From Candidatus Heimdallarchaeota archaeon (GTDB lineage: Archaea; Asgardarchaeota; Heimdallarchaeia; Heimdallarchaeales; Heimdallarchaeaceae), in contig JAEOTE010000025.1 in NCBI GenBank assembly GCA_016839945.1, forward strand, positions 1 to 64,000: a stretch of 64,000 nucleotides of DNA, given 5' to 3'. Every line of letters starts with the position of its first letter. Position 1 is the stretch's first letter. This document shows, piece by piece, positions 38,942-48,012 of this stretch. Position numbers and translations under genes: made by a program. Below the pieces are notes generated by a model that saw only the letters and a program-made list of their open reading frames with translations, did no database searches and was not told the DNA's origin.

Positions 38942-40327
38942 CTATTCTGTGTTCTGTATTTTTTTGATTATTTCTTTAATTTTCTTTCCAAATACATCAA
39001 CCAAGCTTTGAATTTCTTCCTGATCATCAGCTTCTATTGTCATACGAATTAAGGGAGATGTATTGGATGGACGAATAAGCACCCAACCTTTTTCTAAGTC
39101 CACTCTTACTCCATCAAGTGTATTAAGTCTTTCATGTTCTTTTGTTAATTCTATCTTTAATTCTTCAACTACATCAAATTTTATCTTATCACTACACTCT
39201 ATTTCTTCTTTATATATTGGGTAGGTTGGAATTCTTTTAACCAAACCTGAAAGTATCTCTTCACTGTTATTAAGTATTTCTGCAATTTTTAAGGGAGTAA
39301 CAATTGCGTCATCAAAAAGAAAATAGCTGGGAATGATAATGTGACCACTAGATTCAATTCCAAGTGGAGAGTTCTCTAATTTTGCTTCAATAGTCAGAAA
39401 GGTGTGACCAACTGGTATTTGTTTGACTTTGTATCCTAATGGTTCTAGTTGTTCTTCGACAGCTTTAGAACATTCAACATTAGCTATTATTGTTCCTTCT
39501 TTTCTTGTCAAACCATGTTTGCCAATTAAGATACCTGTTACATCTGCAGAGAGAACCTTCCCTTTGTTATCGACGATAACTGCTCTATCACCATCACCAT
39601 CAAAAGCTACACCAAAATCACATATATGACTAAGAACAGCTTCAATTAATTTCGTCAGGTTCTTAGGTTTAGGATCAGAAGGTCTCCCTGAAAACAATGG
39701 GTCTGTATCACAATAAACAGGAATTATCTCTAGATCTAAAGATGAAAAAACATCAGGAGCTGAAAGTGTTGTACTTCCCCCTCCACAATCTAGAGCAACT
39801 TTGATTTTTTTAGAAAAAGAAAATTTTTCCTGAAAGAATTTTATGTATTTTTCATTTATTTTAACCGATTTTACCTTTCCTACTTCTTTCCAGTTAACTA
39901 CATTATGCCCCTTTTCTAGAGCAACATCTCTTATTCTCATCAGTTCCTCTTCTGAATAACCAACTCCATCAGAATGATAAAACTTAATTCCATTCCATTC
40001 AGGAGGAAGATGACTAGCTGTAATAAACACAGTTGCATCTGTTTTCAATATCCAACCTGCAAAAAGTGTTTGACCAAACGCTGTTACTCCAACATCAATT
40101 ACATTTATACCTGAAGCTAAAACAGCTGAAATGAAAGAGTAAGCTAAAGGATTACTTGAATATCTAATATCTCTACCAATTGCAACTTCTTTTCCTCCAA
40201 GATCTTGACGAACATAGTTTCCAAATGCTAAACCTATTTTGTACATGATTTCAGGGGTCAGATCTTCATTATACAATCCTCTTATGTCATAAGCTCGAAA
40301 AATGTGAGGAGATATATTTTCTGTCAT
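38942..40327 (-). CDS. Phosphomannomutase/phosphoglucomutase
   Basis: 'FRAYDIRGLYNEDLTPEI', catalytic 'ITASHLPPEWNGIKF', 'FDGDGDRAVIVD', 'RPSNTSPLIRMTIE'. Confidence 0.93.
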   Translation of the reverse strand: MTENISPHIFRAYDIRGLYNEDLTPEIMYKIGLAFGNYVRQDLGGKEVAIGRDIRYSSNPLAYSFISAVLASGINVIDVGVTAFGQTLFAGWILKTDATVFITASHLPPEWNGIKFYHSDGVGYSEEELMRIRDVALEKGHNVVNWKEVGKVKSVKINEKYIKFFQEKFSFSKKIKVALDCGGGSTTLSAPDVFSSLDLEIIPVYCDTDPLFSGRPSDPKPKNLTKLIEAVLSHICDFGVAFDGDGDRAVIVDNKGKVLSADVTGILIGKHGLTRKEGTIIANVECSKAVEEQLEPLGYKVKQIPVGHTFLTIEAKLENSPLGIESSGHIIIPSYFLFDDAIVTPLKIAEILNNSEEILSGLVKRIPTYPIYKEEIECSDKIKFDVVEELKIELTKEHERLNTLDGVRVDLEKGWVLIRPSNTSPLIRMTIEADDQEEIQSLVDVFGKKIKEIIKKIQNTE

Positions 40328-40362
40328 TATTTAAGAAGTGTTTTCAATGTATAAAAATTTGA

Positions 40363-41178
40363 TTGCTTTTACTGAATTTAGATTTTTGTTCAAGTAACCA
40401 CATAAATTTTTTAATTAAGTATTATTTAGCAAGAGTTATGCATGTTGCAATTGTCTACCTACTTATTTTTCTTGGGTCTTATTTGGTTGGATCTATTCCT
40501 TTCAGCTGGATTGTTGTTAAATTAAAATTAGGTGAAGATCTAAGACAAATTGGCTCGGGAAATGTGGGGGGAAGAAATGTTTACAGAGCAACTAAATCAA
40601 AATCTTGGGCTCTATTTGCTGGGTTTCTAGATGTAACTAGATCAGTAGCAGCTTTTGCAATACCCTATATATTGACAAAGATTTTCTATTTCTCAACAAA
40701 TGATGTTCTTGTGGAGTTTTTTATTTGGCCTGAATTTGGAATTCTAACTTGTTTTTCATTAGTCATTGCAGGTTTTGGTGCAATACTAGGACATAATTGG
40801 CCAATATATCTTCTATCTCATGGTGGTCGAGGAATAACAGTAGTAATAGCTACTACTCTAGTTTCTAATCCTATTTTACTGGCTTTTTGGGCTATTTTGT
40901 GGCCAATATGTATCTCTTTTGTTGGTTATTCGTCAATAAATTATATAGTTGTAACCTTGTTAGTTGGTGTTATTGCATTGTTTCTACCTCAATCCATGTT
41001 GATGCCTTGGGCTAGTTATAATTTAGGATTAGCAGTACTATTCTTTTTGGTTGCAATTGTTATGATTAGTAGACAACGTGATAATATCAGAAAGATGAAA
41101 GCTGGTGAAGCAAAAAGAATGAGAATCTTCAAAGCTTTAAAAGGAAAAGGAAAATTAGGAGATGAAATATTAAAATAA
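40363..41178 (+). CDS. PlsY-like glycerol-3-phosphate acyltransferase; likely start 40438
   Basis: 'GSYLVGSIPFSWIVVKLKLGEDLRQIGSGNVGGRNVYRAT', 'GAILGHNWPIYLLSHGGRGITVVIAT'. Confidence 0.82.
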   Translation: MLLLNLDFCSSNHINFLIKYYLARVMHVAIVYLLIFLGSYLVGSIPFSWIVVKLKLGEDLRQIGSGNVGGRNVYRATKSKSWALFAGFLDVTRSVAAFAIPYILTKIFYFSTNDVLVEFFIWPEFGILTCFSLVIAGFGAILGHNWPIYLLSHGGRGITVVIATTLVSNPILLAFWAILWPICISFVGYSSINYIVVTLLVGVIALFLPQSMLMPWASYNLGLAVLFFLVAIVMISRQRDNIRKMKAGEAKRMRIFKALKGKGKLGDEILK

Positions 41179-41207
41179 GAAATGAAGTAAGTACAATCTT
41201 ACTCATT

Positions 41208-42062
41208 TTATTTTTCTGGTTTGTATGCTGTTACAGTTATGCTTTGAATAGATTTCTGGATATCCTCCAAATCTTCTTTGACATCCTCGAAATTTTCTAA
41301 GTTTACAGGTTCTCCTTCAATAACTAAGACAGGTTCTCCGACATTTTCTAAAGTATCTTCTAAATCTTTGAGTTTTTGATCTTTATCCATAACTTCTATA
41401 TCCTCAAAACCTGCATTTCTAATGATACCAAGGTATTTGTTTTTCAGTTCAGCACCAGCTACACACCCAGCGAGTAGTGTTTCGTTATTTCTAAGTGATT
41501 CAGGAAGTTCTCGAAGTAGAACTATATCAGATATAGCTATTCTTCCACCAGGTTTTAGTACTCTAAATACCTCATCAAATACTCTTTGTTTTTCAGGAGA
41601 TAAGTTAATTACACAATTAGATATTATGATGTCAACAGAATCATTTGCAACAGGTATATTTTCAATTTCACCAAGTCTAAATTCAACATTTTCAAAATTG
41701 TTCTTTTCTGCGTTGTCTCTAGCCAAATCAATCATATTTGCGGTCATATCTACTCCTATAACTTTTCCAGATAATCCGACTTTTTGAGCAGCAAGAAAGC
41801 AGTCAAGGCCCCCACCAGAACCTAAGTCAAGAACAATTTCTCCTTCCTTAAGCGAAGCAATAGCGGTAGGATTTCCACAACCAAGTCCCATATTAGCCGC
41901 ATCAGGAATGCTTTCTAATTCTTCGGAAGTATAACCAATTGCTTTACTGACATCTTCAGCACATACTTTTTTACTCCCGCAACAAGAAGAGCTTTTTTTA
42001 GCAACTTCTCCATATCTGTCTCTTACTATTTTTTTTACTTTTTTCGATTCCATGTTTCTCAC
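41208..42062 (-). CDS. arsM: Arsenite methyltransferase
   Basis: 'SSSCCGSKKV', 'GLGCGNPTAIASLKEGEIVLDLGSGGGLDCFLAAQKVGLSGKVIGVDMT', 'SNCVINLSPEK'. Confidence 0.93.
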   Translation of the reverse strand: MRNMESKKVKKIVRDRYGEVAKKSSSCCGSKKVCAEDVSKAIGYTSEELESIPDAANMGLGCGNPTAIASLKEGEIVLDLGSGGGLDCFLAAQKVGLSGKVIGVDMTANMIDLARDNAEKNNFENVEFRLGEIENIPVANDSVDIIISNCVINLSPEKQRVFDEVFRVLKPGGRIAISDIVLLRELPESLRNNETLLAGCVAGAELKNKYLGIIRNAGFEDIEVMDKDQKLKDLEDTLENVGEPVLVIEGEPVNLENFEDVKEDLEDIQKSIQSITVTAYKPEK

Positions 42063-42066
42063 CTAT

Positions 42067-42366
42067 TTATTCTAAAATTTCCTTCATAATCGGTTTGAGC
42101 ATGACTTTAACCATATTCTCCATTTTTTCAGCTTTAAACAATGATATACTGGTTACTTTACCTTTATCTCTCATTCCTATAACAATAAGCTTGTCCTTCT
42201 CTTTTATATCCATGTTCTCTCTTAGACTCTTTGGAAGAACTATTTGCCCTTTAGAATCTACAGTAACAACTCCTTCAACATGACAACAACTTTCTCCTTC
42301 TCCACTAGAAGGACAACATTCTTTTTCTTCTTTGTTCATCTTTCTCAAGTTGGTTAAATTATACAA
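42067..42366 (-). CDS. AbrB/MazE/SpoVT-type regulator with Cys-rich N-terminus (HgcAB-associated-like)
   Basis: 'ECCPSSGEGESCCHVEGVVTVDSKGQIVLPKSLRENMDIKEKDKLIVIG'. Confidence 0.85.
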   Translation of the reverse strand: MYNLTNLRKMNKEEKECCPSSGEGESCCHVEGVVTVDSKGQIVLPKSLRENMDIKEKDKLIVIGMRDKGKVTSISLFKAEKMENMVKVMLKPIMKEILE

Positions 42367-42385
42367 ATATATAAAGATTCTGAAA

Positions 42386-42412
42386 AGTAAGAAAATTCTT
42401 ACTATTCTTACT
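42386..42412. promoter_or_regulatory. Operator candidate AGTAAGAA-AA-TTCTTACT-A-TTCTTACT in arsM/AbrB divergent promoter
   Basis: 8+2+8 perfect inverted repeat plus a third exact half-site 1 nt away, near AT-rich TATA-like sequences on both sides. Confidence 0.6.
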
Positions 42413-42458
42413 TTCTCTTATACAAATACTTTTAATCATTTTTCTAAACACGACATTA

Positions 42459-42971
42459 ATGAAAAAAGCCATAATTATTACAGGAACACCAGGAACTGGA
42501 AAAACTGTTATAACAAATTTGCTTGAGAAAGAAGGTTATTCAACAATAGAAGTTGGAAAACTCGTCAAAGAAAAAAATCTATATGATTACTATGATGAAG
42601 AGCGTGAAAGCTATGTTGTTAATGATGTCCTTCTGAACGAAAAACTAGTTGAATTGTTACAAAAACACTCTTCATCTGAACCTTTGATAATTGATGGCCA
42701 TGTAGTGGAACTCCCTCCCAAACACGTTTTGCATTGTATAGTTCTCAGGTGTTCAATACTACATCTTCGCCAAAGGCTAATGGAGCGAAATTATGGTTCT
42801 TTGAAGATTGACGAGAATGTCGAAGCTGAGATTATGGAAGTGCTTCTTACCGACATGTTGGAACTCTATGGACCTGAGAACGTAAGCATAGTTTATTCAG
42901 ATGGCACAGTGGAAGAAACTTTTGAGCAAGTTCTTTCAAAGGTGAAAAAGGTCTCGAATAATACATTCTAG
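42459..42971 (+). CDS. Adenylate kinase, AK6/Fap7 family
   Basis: 'IIITGTPGTGKTVITNLLEKEGYSTIEVGKLVKEKNLYDYYDEERESYVV'. Confidence 0.9.
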   Translation: MKKAIIITGTPGTGKTVITNLLEKEGYSTIEVGKLVKEKNLYDYYDEERESYVVNDVLLNEKLVELLQKHSSSEPLIIDGHVVELPPKHVLHCIVLRCSILHLRQRLMERNYGSLKIDENVEAEIMEVLLTDMLELYGPENVSIVYSDGTVEETFEQVLSKVKKVSNNTF

Positions 42972-43327
42972 CTATTAATTCTAATAGACAATATTCCTCT
43001 TTTATCCTTTATTACGGAAACTGCTTCATTTGGGGCTACGATTGTGAATACTTTGTTTTTAGATCCTTTTCCAAACAGCTTTGACCATTTGAAGTCATCC
43101 CCAGCATCGAAGGAAAATAACTTTACTCCAATGAAATCTTCGTAATCAATTTTTCCCATCGTTTTTTGGATTAAATCAAGCTCTTCAGAATGTGTTAAAC
43201 CACTTTCTAATATTAGTATTGTATTTCTCATCACTTTAGATAAGATATAGCGTATTTTTTCATCAGAAGAGAGATCATGTGTTTCTGTGAAAGGTATAAA
43301 ATCTACTCTGTATCTCATACTCATCAC
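42968..43327 (-). CDS. DUF2073 (OapB/ArvB-like) protein
   Basis: 119 aa immediately downstream of Era-like GTPase, overlapping start; 'RYVDFIPF'-type start and 'ILILESGLTHSEELDLIQKTMGKID'. Confidence 0.7.
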   Translation of the reverse strand: MMSMRYRVDFIPFTETHDLSSDEKIRYILSKVMRNTILILESGLTHSEELDLIQKTMGKIDYEDFIGVKLFSFDAGDDFKWSKLFGKGSKNKVFTIVAPNEAVSVIKDKRGILSIRINS

Positions 43328-43938
43328 CTCATCTTCCTAGCCAATTCGGCTATTTTATCATAAAGAGTTTCAATTCCATCGCCTTGAATTGCAGAAACAG
43401 GTACAACAGGATATTCGCAGAAAGCATCTCTAACTAGTCTAACATCAGCTTCAGGTAAGTCAATTTTGTTTGGAACTATGATAAATGGTTTGCTTTGATG
43501 CTCTAAATTTCCTAAAATTGTGAAATTTACTTGATCAAATGGAGTTCTAGTTGCATCAACAATAACAAGAGCTACATCAACATTTTCAAGATATTTTATT
43601 GCTTCTACAATACCTCTTGTAGCTTCTTTCGCTCTTTCCATTGCTTCGCTAGCAGAAAGTCCATGTCTCATAAAATCCTTTGGATTGACAGAACTAGCAA
43701 TACCTGGCATATCTATTAGAGTTAAATCTAATTTTGTGCCATTAGCTGCGAAATTCACTTTTTCTAATTTCTGTATTGAACGCGTTTCATGAGGAATTTC
43801 ACTAACTACACCAACTTCTTGGTCTGCCCAATCTTTTCCCATTTTGTTTGCTAATGTTGTTTTTCCAGCATTAACTTCGCCATAGAATCCTAAGTTTACT
43901 GATTTTGGCTTTGATTTTAGCCATAATCTCCATGACAA
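43324..43938 (-). CDS. Archaeal Era-like GTPase
   Basis: G1 GEVNAGKTT, G3 DMPG, G4 NKID, 'PHETRSIQKLE'. Confidence 0.9.
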   Translation of the reverse strand: MSWRLWLKSKPKSVNLGFYGEVNAGKTTLANKMGKDWADQEVGVVSEIPHETRSIQKLEKVNFAANGTKLDLTLIDMPGIASSVNPKDFMRHGLSASEAMERAKEATRGIVEAIKYLENVDVALVIVDATRTPFDQVNFTILGNLEHQSKPFIIVPNKIDLPEADVRLVRDAFCEYPVVPVSAIQGDGIETLYDKIAELARKMR

Positions 43939-44040
43939 TTAATTCACCTAAGCATTCATAATCTGAAGTTAACATAAAACGAAATAATATTGACATCACA
44001 CTCGGGTATTACTAACTTAAGGAGTAGTTTAGATATTAAC

Positions 44041-44062
44041 AATTTTGTTTTCCAACAAAATT
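44041..44062. promoter_or_regulatory. Inverted repeat AATTTTGTT-TTCC-AACAAAATT upstream of sulfotransferase
   Basis: 9-bp perfect inverted repeat with 4-nt loop. Confidence 0.45.
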
Positions 44063-44108
44063 TATTAACATCCTAAAAAACAGCATACAGTATTCCAGTA
44101 ATAAGGAA

Positions 44109-45203
44109 GTGTTAGAAATCTTCTTGATGGGTTCAAGCTTAGTTGTATGGCTAAAACTATTGTGGAAAAGTAAATTTAATGTAGATTTTATTTACATCCC
44201 TAGAGTTATTGCAATTACATTAGTGGTTTCTATCTTTTATCCTTTAGTTTTATATGAAAAGATTAGGTTCAATAAAAGAATAAAGATGACAGAAATTAAT
44301 GAAAATCCAATTTTCATTGTTGGTCATTGGAGAACCGGAACTACTCATCTACAGAACTTAATGTTAGAAGATAATCGTTTTGGTTATTTGAATTTGGTTG
44401 AAGCTACATTCCCTAATTTAATTCTTGGGAGTTACAAACTAATATACACTTTAATGAAACCACTCATACCTGAAAAAAGACCAATGGATAACATGATGAT
44501 GTCTCCTGAAACTCCTCAGGAGCATGAATTCGTATTAACAAATTTCTGCTTACTATCTCCATTGACAGCATTGTTCTTTCCTTCAAATAGAATCAAATAT
44601 ATGCAATATGGTTCTTTTGAGGAAGCAACTGAGAAAGAAAGAGAAATTTGGAAAAAGAATTTTTTGTATTTCTGCAAAAAATTAACTTTATTGAAAGAAG
44701 GAAAAAGATTGTTACTAAAAAACCCACTAGATACCTTTAGGATAAAGCTGATTTTAGAACTATTTCCGAATGCTAAATTCATAAATATCTATCGAGATCC
44801 TTACAAAGTTTTTTTCTCCACAGTAAAGCTTCATAAAACAAACACTTCTCTTTTTTGGTTGCAGAAACCTGATTATGAACTAGATGAATTCGTTTTTGAT
44901 ATGTATAAAAAAATGTATAGACAGTTTTACAAAGATATTGAAACTATATCCAAAGAAAATATTATCGAAATTAAATATGAAATTCTTATTGATAATCCTC
45001 TGAATGAACTAGAAAAAATATATGAGTTTCTCGAATTAGGAAACTTTGAATCAATTAAACCTCTAATTGTTGAATATCTTGATTCTCTATCTGATTATGA
45101 AGTTGGAAAGTATAATATCTCAAAAAGAGATTTCCAACGAATTTATTCAAATTGGTATGAAACTATTGATCGATGGGGTTACAAAAAAATCACTTCAGAG
45201 TAA
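44109..45203 (+). CDS. Sulfotransferase family protein
   Basis: 5'-PSB-like 'PIFIVGHWRTGTTHLQNLM'; 3'-PB-like 'FINIYRDPYKVFFSTVKL'; GTG start. Confidence 0.85.
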   Translation: MLEIFLMGSSLVVWLKLLWKSKFNVDFIYIPRVIAITLVVSIFYPLVLYEKIRFNKRIKMTEINENPIFIVGHWRTGTTHLQNLMLEDNRFGYLNLVEATFPNLILGSYKLIYTLMKPLIPEKRPMDNMMMSPETPQEHEFVLTNFCLLSPLTALFFPSNRIKYMQYGSFEEATEKEREIWKKNFLYFCKKLTLLKEGKRLLLKNPLDTFRIKLILELFPNAKFINIYRDPYKVFFSTVKLHKTNTSLFWLQKPDYELDEFVFDMYKKMYRQFYKDIETISKENIIEIKYEILIDNPLNELEKIYEFLELGNFESIKPLIVEYLDSLSDYEVGKYNISKRDFQRIYSNWYETIDRWGYKKITSE

Positions 45204-45233
45204 ATTTCATGTAATCCTTATGTTGTTCAAAAG

Positions 45234-46382
45234 TTATAAACAAACGATTTCTTTTGGAGTATTTGACAATCTTATCGAACCTTCTTTAGTAACTATACAA
45301 TCATCTTCTAATCTAACTCCAAATTTGCTCTCAAAGTATAATCCTGGTTCTACAGTTATTATGGAATTTTCGAGTAAAGGTTTTGAAGGCCTTGTTGGAG
45401 TTCCTCTGTAAATCCCATATCCAATATCATGGGTTTCAATTCCTAAAGCATGTCCTGTTGAATGTAAATAATATATCTCTGGATCATATCCATATTCTTC
45501 GAATTTCTTTCTAACAGCAATTTCCACTTCTTCTCCTAATACTCCAGCTTTAATTTTTGAATAAGCTGCTTCTTTTGCTTGGTCTACAGCTTCATATGCT
45601 CTCAACACTTCTTCGGAGGGATTTTTACCTATCCAATATGTATGTGTAATATCTGATTGGGATAAATTATATGAAACACCATAATCAATCAATAGTACTT
45701 GATTGTTTTCAATTTTCTTTTCACTTGCTTTATGATGAGGAATTGCTGCATTGGCACCAGAAGCTACAATTGCTTCAAAAGCAACACCTCCCCTTTTATT
45801 ACACTCAAATTCTACTAAAGCAGCTAGCTCTTTTTCTGTCATACCAGGTTTGATGATGGGTTCAATAATTTCTTCCATCAGCTCTTCAGCTAGTCTAGCA
45901 GCTATCTTATGATTTTCTATTTCTTTCTTAGTTTTATTTGCCCTTATTTCAAAAATGATGTCTTTTGCTGGAATATATTGTATCTCTTTATTGAGATTAG
46001 TTAATGCTTTGAATGTACCAGCTGATATGATGTCGAAGTTAAGATGTTTAAATGATTCTTCCACGAAGTTTAAAGCTATTTTAGATCCTTTTGGAACGGC
46101 CATCATCTCATCTTCCATTAGTTTCACTAATTCTTCACTTTTTTTGTACTTCTTTACTTCAAATGTTTCATTGTCAACCATCATAGCTTCCATTTGTGAA
46201 GTAATCACAATTGGTTTGCCTTCTTTATGAATCAGAATGAAGGTGGAACTTGCAAACCACTTTTCTAATAGATATTTTAGGTGGATATCATAAGAGTGAT
46301 GACAAAAAACTATCCACCCATCTACATTATGTTTTTTTAATATGTTTTGAATTCTTTTGATTTTTTCACTCATATAAACCAC
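45234..46382 (-). CDS. M24 family Xaa-Pro peptidase
   Basis: 'VLLIDYGVSYNLSQSDITHTYWIG', 'HSTGHALGIETHD', 'ITVEPGLYFESKFGVRLEDDCIVT'. Confidence 0.93.
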   Translation of the reverse strand: MVYMSEKIKRIQNILKKHNVDGWIVFCHHSYDIHLKYLLEKWFASSTFILIHKEGKPIVITSQMEAMMVDNETFEVKKYKKSEELVKLMEDEMMAVPKGSKIALNFVEESFKHLNFDIISAGTFKALTNLNKEIQYIPAKDIIFEIRANKTKKEIENHKIAARLAEELMEEIIEPIIKPGMTEKELAALVEFECNKRGGVAFEAIVASGANAAIPHHKASEKKIENNQVLLIDYGVSYNLSQSDITHTYWIGKNPSEEVLRAYEAVDQAKEAAYSKIKAGVLGEEVEIAVRKKFEEYGYDPEIYYLHSTGHALGIETHDIGYGIYRGTPTRPSKPLLENSIITVEPGLYFESKFGVRLEDDCIVTKEGSIRLSNTPKEIVCL

Positions 46383-46995
46383 AAGTTCTTAATATCTTTT
46401 TTAACCAATCAGGTATAAAGTTTAATTCCGATAATTCTATTAAATCTTTAAATGTGTCTATATCATTATAGACGTTTTCATGCATTAGAAGTTTAAAATC
46501 TCTTCCCTCTTTTTTGAAAACATCTTTGAATTTTAGTGATGAATTTATTCCAAACAAAAATGGAAATTTGTCATTTCTATTAAAACACAAAATACTTGTT
46601 CCATTATCCAGTGTTGGTGCTAAAATAATCTTCCTTTCCAATTCATGTAGTTTAATTATTTTTGCTAAAGTTTCAGTATTTATTAAAGGAAGATCTGCCA
46701 TTATTATTACGACTATTTCCTCATCTATTTCATGCAAAGCTTCTTCTATAGCTATATTCAGATCATTGCTCTGATCTTGTATAATTATGGACTTTTCTGC
46801 AAAATCAATATCTCCTTTAGTTAAGAGATAAATGCTCTTTTCTATCTCTAAATCTGATACTTCTTTTAGAACATGTTTTATTGATTCATTAAGTAAGGAG
46901 TCCACCAATTTATCATCTAAATCGAGTCGAAGTCTACTCTTGTCGTTTTTAGTTCCTCTAAATGGAATTAGGATTCCTATTTTCATGTGCATCAA
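46366..46995 (-). CDS. cofC: 2-phospho-L-lactate guanylyltransferase (CofC)
   Basis: 'ILIPFRGTKNDKSRLRLDLDDK', 'IIMADLPLI', 'LAPTLDNGTSILCFN', 'FGINSSLKF'. Confidence 0.88.
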   Translation of the reverse strand: MMHMKIGILIPFRGTKNDKSRLRLDLDDKLVDSLLNESIKHVLKEVSDLEIEKSIYLLTKGDIDFAEKSIIIQDQSNDLNIAIEEALHEIDEEIVVIIMADLPLINTETLAKIIKLHELERKIILAPTLDNGTSILCFNRNDKFPFLFGINSSLKFKDVFKKEGRDFKLLMHENVYNDIDTFKDLIELSELNFIPDWLKKILRTCGLYE

Positions 46996-47017
46996 TTCTT
47001 TTATTTTAGATATAAAC

Positions 47018-47971
47018 TTAGGATTTAGAGTTCATTGCATCATTTAATCCCTTATCTAGAACTGTTCTGGCTAAATTTTCTGCAATTTTAACATCTTTAA
47101 AAAGAATGTCCTCTACTATAACGTTCATATTGGTTTCTTCTTTTATTGTTTCTTGTAAGTTCTTATCTGATACATCAATAACAATGGTTTTGCATAATTT
47201 TTCGTAAATTCTAGCTATCTCTATTGAGGAAGTTTCTAAATTTTCTATTGTCATAAGTTTACTTGTAGGACCGCTAATGGGTTTGCTTCCTATAATAGGA
47301 CTAATAACCCAACACTTTTCTCTGTTCTTCTCCATCCATCTCCTTATTTCCCTTAGTTCAAGTATTGGCTTTATACTAGTTATAGGATTGCTAGGTCCTA
47401 CAATAACTAATTTAGATTTTTCCAGAGTTTGAATTATCTCTGCTGGAATTTTAGCTGATTCAATCCCTTTAAAATACACTTTTTTGATTGCTATCTCTCC
47501 CCTATGTTTTACCCAAAATTCTTGGAAATGAATATCCTCATCATTAGTGGTTATTATCCTTGTTTCAATATGACTATTAGTACTTGGTAAAATAGTGGCT
47601 CTGATTCCTAGCTTCTTTGAAATCTCTCGAATTATCTCACATTGATTATATCCTTCCCCCATTTTTTTTGTTCTAAAAAGATGTAATCCTAAATCCTTAT
47701 CACCTAAATTAAACCAAGTATTTTTCTCAAATTTTCTTAAGAACTCTATTGTATGAAAACTATCTTCTTTAATTCCCCAATGTTTATCCTCATCCAAGAA
47801 TCCACTAAAAAGGTAAATTAAAGTATCAATATCTGGAGAAATATAAAGACCATACATCCAAATATCATCTGCAGAATTTGCAATTACAGCAATATCACTA
47901 TCATCTATTATCTTTCGAAAACCTTGAATTAGTTTTGGGGTTCCAGTTCCTCCTGAAAGGAAAGTAATCAT
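47018..47971 (-). CDS. cofD: 2-phospho-L-lactate transferase (CofD)
   Basis: 'ITFLSGGTGTPKLIQGF', 'ANSADDIWMYGLYISPDIDTLIYLFSG', 'WFNLGDKDLGLHLFRT', 'VGPSNPITSI'. Confidence 0.95.
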   Translation of the reverse strand: MITFLSGGTGTPKLIQGFRKIIDDSDIAVIANSADDIWMYGLYISPDIDTLIYLFSGFLDEDKHWGIKEDSFHTIEFLRKFEKNTWFNLGDKDLGLHLFRTKKMGEGYNQCEIIREISKKLGIRATILPSTNSHIETRIITTNDEDIHFQEFWVKHRGEIAIKKVYFKGIESAKIPAEIIQTLEKSKLVIVGPSNPITSIKPILELREIRRWMEKNREKCWVISPIIGSKPISGPTSKLMTIENLETSSIEIARIYEKLCKTIVIDVSDKNLQETIKEETNMNVIVEDILFKDVKIAENLARTVLDKGLNDAMNSKS

Positions 47972-48012
47972 TAAGAAGCCAATAAATATTTGATTTAAAA
48001 TTGTATTGAAAC

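Noticed and set aside
41422-41787. 121-aa plus-strand ORF inside arsM
   Set aside because: Antisense to arsM; Ser-rich composition typical of antisense frames here.
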